A stretch of DNA of 64,000 nt, taken from Anadara kagoshimensis. Taxonomy: Eukaryota; Mollusca; Bivalvia; Arcoida; Arcidae. This document shows positions 59,641-64,000 of the stretch, in pieces. Every line of letters starts with the position of its first letter. The stretch's first letter is position 1. The DNA is taken from contig CM037864.1 in the NCBI GenBank assembly GCA_021292105.1, forward strand, positions 41,282,514-41,346,513, in the 5' to 3' direction. The translations under genes and the position numbers were made by a program. The notes beneath the pieces are model-generated. The model ran no database searches and had not been told where the DNA came from. It saw only the letters and a list, made by a program, of their open reading frames with translations.

Positions 59641-59999
59641 CTGTGTTGAAAACCCAACACAAATATGCAGCAGTGTACCTGTATACAACACACATACAGA
59701 TCACAGATAGCAGACATTATAACAATAAATAATATAACTTCTTAGTAACTCTTATGGTCTCTTTAAAACCCCAAAATACAGGTAAGGCTATCAAACAAAA
59801 AAGTTAAAAATATAACTTATTATAAATCTTTAAAGCAAACAAGATTTTTGTCAATGTGAACTTGAACTTGATTCTAAATAAAGGATTTTATCTGCATGGA
59901 AAACCTCAACAGGCAGGCTTGCACTTAACTAAAATAATACAGTGATTGTGGACGGTGCAAACCACATTATATCCATATCAAGAAACAATGTAATTGTCC

Positions 60000-60520
60000 A
60001 AATAAAAAGCATCCCATTATACGCATAGTGCCCCAATGAAAAGCACCCCATTATACGCATAGTGCCCCAATAAAAAGCATCCCATTACATGCATAGTGCC
60101 CCTATGAAAAACATCCCATTACATGCATAGTGCCCCGATGAAAAGCATCCCATTACATGCATAGTGCCCCGATGAAAAGCATCCCATTACATGCATAGTG
60201 CCCCGATGAAAAGCATCCCATTACATGCATAGTGCCCCGATGAAAAGCATCCCATTACATGCATAGTGCCCCGATGAAAAGCATCCCATTACACGCATAG
60301 TGCCCCGATGAAAAGCATCCCATTACATGCATAGTGCCCCCATTACACGCATAGTGCCCCGATGAAAAGCATCCCATTACATGCATAGTGCCCCGATGAA
60401 AAGCATCCCATTACATGCATAGTGCCCTGATGAAAAGCATCCCATTACATGCATAGTGCCCCAATGAAAAGCATCCCATTACATGCATAGTGCTCCAATG
60501 AAAGTTTCCCATTACATGCA
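60000..60520. repeat. 34-bp minisatellite, 16 copies
   Basis: CCCCGATGAAAAGCATCCCA then TTACATGCATAGTG. Edge units are more diverged (CCCCAAT, TATACGCATAG). Unit 11 (about 60335-60354) is a 20-bp truncated unit. Confidence 0.95.
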
Positions 60521-61531
60521 TATTACTTAACTAAAGAGCCCAAAAAAATTTAGCTCAGGTTGAGCATGGGTTTTATATGATGAGCAATATTTAAAATTTC
60601 ATGCATAATTTACTACATATCTCATAAAATGGCACACAAAATGATTTAAATTGTTTACTTTATAAATCATGATTCATTAAATAGGAAGTCCAAATTGTCC
60701 CCAATAATACCTAAATTTAAGACCTCTTTTCTTATCAATATTGTTTTTTATCATGTATGCAATATAGAAACTGATAAAAAAGCAGGGATTTAAAAACTGA
60801 TAACAGAATTTTTACTCTATTGTTAGTGCAGGAATATAAAATATACAGGAAGTCAAAATTTCCCTAATCATACCTAAATTTTATCTCTCTTTTCTAAGAA
60901 GTATTATGAATATTATTCTTTCCCTGTATGCAATATAGAAACTGATACATTTTTTTAACTTGTATGTTGGTGCAGGTGTTAATATGTGTGAAGTCTTGTA
61001 TGAAGTAGTGTAGGTGGACAAGTGGGAAAAACCCACATAAATGAAGGTAGTTTACCCTAAATCTTTACATAGATGTTTGGGATTAAAATTGTGGTTCTTG
61101 TACAAGCTAACCGCTGTAATGTAACAACCATTACAGTTAAGTCAGAGAACAAGAGAGAAAAATTTGAATTTAAATCAACATAAATATGTGTCCGAGTACT
61201 AAATAGTAATAATTCAGAAAATATGTCAATAATAATAATAAAACAGAAAGTTTTCAATAAAACACAAACAGAATATGTAATGCTATTACCAGCAGTGCTG
61301 AAAGAAAAAAATTCTCTAACAATCAGTGGACAAAAGACAGTAGTTTCAAAATGCATTCACCTTGTCTTATTTAGATTTGTCTTTGTTGTGTTATGCTTTT
61401 TACTGCTTTGGCTATTGCCAACAAATTAATGCATCATCATTGCTGCATGTAAAGACTAGAGGTGTCAAGATGGTTGCTATGGAGCTATAAACTGCACTAA
61501 GGTGTATTTAAAATTTCATATAAACAATAAG

Positions 61532-61835
61532 CAGTGATTTTGTTACATTTTAAAAAACAACCTTCTGTCTTTTAAATTTGGAAAATTTGAAGTTCTGAAA
61601 TACAGTAAACTGCATACGGACTTGCTTGTAATAGCTTAGGAACCTTATTGCAAAGACGTTATATTGTGACAATATCTAACATTATGTGATAAGGTCAATT
61701 AGATTTAATTTGATAGTGTATCACTGTTGTTTTGGGAAATTCAGTGGTCAAATTTGAAAAAATTTAGTCATTTTTCCCGAGGGGGAAACAACCTTTATTG
61801 GGTATAATTTTAGGCTAACAAAATCACTGATTGGA
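61532..61835 (+). mobile_element. 305-bp MITE, copy 3
   Basis: It begins CAGTGATTTTGTTACATTTT and ends GGCTAACAAAATCACTG; interior TTTGAAGTTCTGAAATACAG and TGTTTTGGGAAATTCAGTGG match copy 1. This copy has the best-preserved ends. Confidence 0.87.
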
Positions 61836-62374
61836 TAAAAGAAACTCCAATCAAGCCATTGATGGTTCTATTTTGTTTCAGATTTTAGCTTTTACTCTGA
61901 ACCATTTAACATTTATTAAAAGTTTGAAGCTTTTCACATAATTATTTATTAAAACACAGGATTTGATTACCCAAGTTAATGGTGTATTTGTTTCTAAAAT
62001 AATTTGAACATTTAATGGTAAGCATATTAAATAAGTTACATAACAGGGGCTCTTTTAGAATGGCAAATGCATGCGAAAGTAATTTAAATATTTAATGGTA
62101 CACATTAAGTTTCACAATGGGGCCACTTTAAAATTTGTACGCATTACCAGTAGATATAATTTAACCCACTAAAATTAATAGATTGAGTGCTCTATGCTGA
62201 CATTTATAACATCAGACATGAAAATGAAGATATCAATTTAATTCTTTTCTTGGAAAATGTTGTAAATTAAACCATTATGTAATACAAGATGACTGTATAG
62301 GTTCACACAACTGTATAGTAAAAAGTTGTATTTTATATACATGTATGTGCATTAATTTTGCTAGAAACTTGGAT

Positions 62375-62820
62375 GAATGGGTGGAATGATGATTTACAAC
62401 CTATAAAGATTATTTTGGCTATAATAAGGTGGTCAATTCTGAAATGGTAGAGCTGAGTTGAGTTGAGTAATGGTGTTTAACATCCCAGTCAAGAATATTT
62501 CACTTAAATCGAGATGTCGCCAGCTATAGGTGAAGGTGCAGAAATTTTGCCTGTGCGTTGCGCTGATGGCATTATACAGCAGGGTTCTTATTGTGCCAAG
62601 CCCACTGTGACACAAGACCTTGTTTATTTAAAGTTCCCATCCGAAAGAACTGTGACTTTCATTTCGAAATGTGACTTTCATTTCGTGATGCGGAGTGCTT
62701 GGCGAAAGAACAGTCACTACCCACTTTCAAGTCTTGGGTCAGACCCGGCGAGGGATTCTGAAATGGTAGAGAAAAATGTTGTACAAAGTAAAACTGGCAA
62801 ATAAAGACTAATAAGTGAAC
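62375..62820 (-). mobile_element. SINE family B relic split by a SINE family A
   Basis: GGTGGAATGATGATTTACAA, AAGGTGGTCAATTCTGAAAT on the left and GGCAAATAAAGACTAATAAG then TGAAC on the right are parts of a degraded minus-strand family B copy, interrupted at 62453-62754. Confidence 0.6.
62436..62771 (-). mobile_element. SINE family A with 17-bp target duplication
   Basis: ATTCTGAAATGGTAGAG flanks both sides (62436-62452, 62755-62771). The minus-strand SINE (62453-62754) has lost its tRNA-like head just before the B-box. It has a small internal duplication of TGTGACTTTCATTTCG near 62650-62683. Confidence 0.92.
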
Positions 62821-63010
62821 TTTCATCTGAGAAGTCAGTGAGGCTGGGTGCTCCGAAAGGGTAAACAGCTCCTGTCTAGCTTGCTACAACTGTCATGATT
62901 GAGGCCAGATGCTGCGGAAGGATAAGCACCTCTGGTTTAGCTAGCTACACCCAGCAATAGTGAAATTAAAATTGAGAATCAAAGGAACATGGAACAATGG
63001 GATGTCAAAT
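62815..63010 (-). repeat. Dispersed repeat 'CTTCCAGAGCAC', copy 4
   Basis: Minus strand: TTGACATCCCATTGTTCCAT, GTGTAGCTAGCTAAACCAGA, GGTGCTTATCCTTCCGCAGC. Confidence 0.72.
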
Positions 63011-64000
63011 ATATCTAGAACTATTTTTTAATATACAGACATCATACACTAAGATTTTACATGTTTTAATATTAACCTTAAAATATTACATAGATACAAA
63101 TATTACACGTATATACATAAAGTATGCAGATTATTGTTAAATGTTCATACAAAGCTTGACAGGGCAGTGACAAGTTTTTAAGGGGAAGTGTAAATATCCT
63201 CTTTGTTTCTGAGCCGGATTTCAATACTTATTCAGTACATTCATCAGCTTGTTACTCCTCACTTATTACTGTAAATAATGTCAAATATAACAACCCTTAT
63301 CCATATTAAATAATATATCAAAAATGTAAATTATATATACCAAACCCAGACAGGCTAAAAATAACAAAATTTATGGTTTGTTTCTACATCTGCATTTCAA
63401 AAATTAATAAGAGCACCTGCAAGCACCTGTGTCTTAATGGCATGTAGTAACAGCATCACTTAATTTACAATGGATGAACAAATTACTATCTTTACTTGCA
63501 CAAATATCATGATTATGTATGCTTTTACAATAAGGTCAAGTTTGATTGATCTTGATGATAAATATATACAAAAGCACTGGGAATTGTACCAGAGTACATG
63601 AACAATGACTGGTAGTACATGGTGCCACACACCACACAATACTGAATCAACCATTATAAACTTAAAACATGGAAAATAACCTCATATGTAGCTAAATGGG
63701 AAATTTAAAAAAAGGACAAAGAAAAATTAATGTGATGAGGAACAAAAGCTGCAGGGAAAAAAAAGAAATTAAAGAAATGCATATAATGTTCAATGTGTGT
63801 GAAAATGCTTGATCAATATTTCTCTTTAGAAGAAGCATTATTTGTAAAGAGTATCTGCAATAAAAGCTACTTCAAATTGTTTCAATAACACTTAACACAG
63901 TTCAATCAATTATCTTTGAATGATCATCATCATGGTGACAACATTTCACACTTGTCACTAGTCACTACAGCAGTGGATAAGCAGTTTATTGATGCTTTTT

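Larger units (their letters stand above)
58682..64000. other. Sequence upstream of the probable first exon
   Basis: No exon, TATA box or CpG-rich promoter could be identified. If exon 1 is the true first exon, the promoter should lie in the first few hundred bases here, just before the 130-bp tandem array at 59130. If it is internal, this is more intron. 60540-61530 and 63010-64000 hold nothing recognisable. Confidence 0.4.

Noticed and set aside
60000..60520. CRISPR-like regular repeat (also at 2580-3026 and 47761-47940)
   Set aside because: There are no unique spacers: the whole period is repeated. These are minisatellites in a eukaryotic genome.
61057..61429. Opposed frames of 99 and 68 codons near 61.2 kb
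   Set aside because: Antisense to each other, hydrophobic from T-rich composition, and with no splice signals or known family.

Overview
This is eukaryotic, AT-rich, intron-dominated DNA. The dense load of tRNA-derived SINEs, 'CAGT...' terminal-inverted-repeat elements, a tandem-core element with a 3' hairpin, and minisatellites points to a mollusc, most likely a marine bivalve. That assignment rests on my memory of such repeats and was not tested by alignment. No bacterial genes, rRNA genes or true tRNA genes are visible.

I recognise one host gene, on the minus strand: a phospholipase C-type PH-domain protein, closest in my reading to the catalytically inactive PLC-like proteins (PLCL/PRIP). 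Three exons are supported. Exon 1 is 58681-58633 (probable start codon), exon 2 is 40515-40366, and exon 3 is 17348-17130. All junctions are phase 1, the donors and acceptors are good, and the joined frame reads through the PH domain. The introns are about 18.1 kb and 23.0 kb, and a third runs off the window at position 1. I found no later exons (EF-hands, X/Y, C2).

The most striking feature is at 38369-40428. This 82/83-bp satellite of 25 units is made from the end of exon 2. Each unit repeats the last 63 bp of the exon, the GTAAGT splice donor and the first 19 or so bp of the intron. The true donor is therefore followed by 24 copies of itself inside the intron. Use of any of the later donors would place an in-frame stop straight after exon 2.

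Layout by region. 1-17.1 kb (intron 3): a 29-bp minisatellite, SINE copies, small tandem duplications, a cluster of RFX/X-box-like sites near 12.4-13.0 kb, and a CpG-retaining patch at about 13-15.9 kb. 17.3-40.4 kb (intron 2): SINEs, a triple tandem duplication (21.4-22.6 kb), a hairpin-ended element whose seven-unit core carries arrays of nuclear-receptor half-sites (23.2-24.8 kb, nested in a TIR element), a SINE with a perfect 80-bp target duplication (33.6-34.1 kb), a 1.3-kb TIR element carrying a SINE, and the exon-derived satellite. 40.5-58.6 kb (intron 1): a foldback element, a tandem duplication at 43 kb, a 28-bp minisatellite, SINEs and TIR elements. 58.7-64 kb: sequence upstream of exon 1, with 130-bp and 34-bp tandem arrays, a 305-bp MITE and a SINE nested in another SINE.
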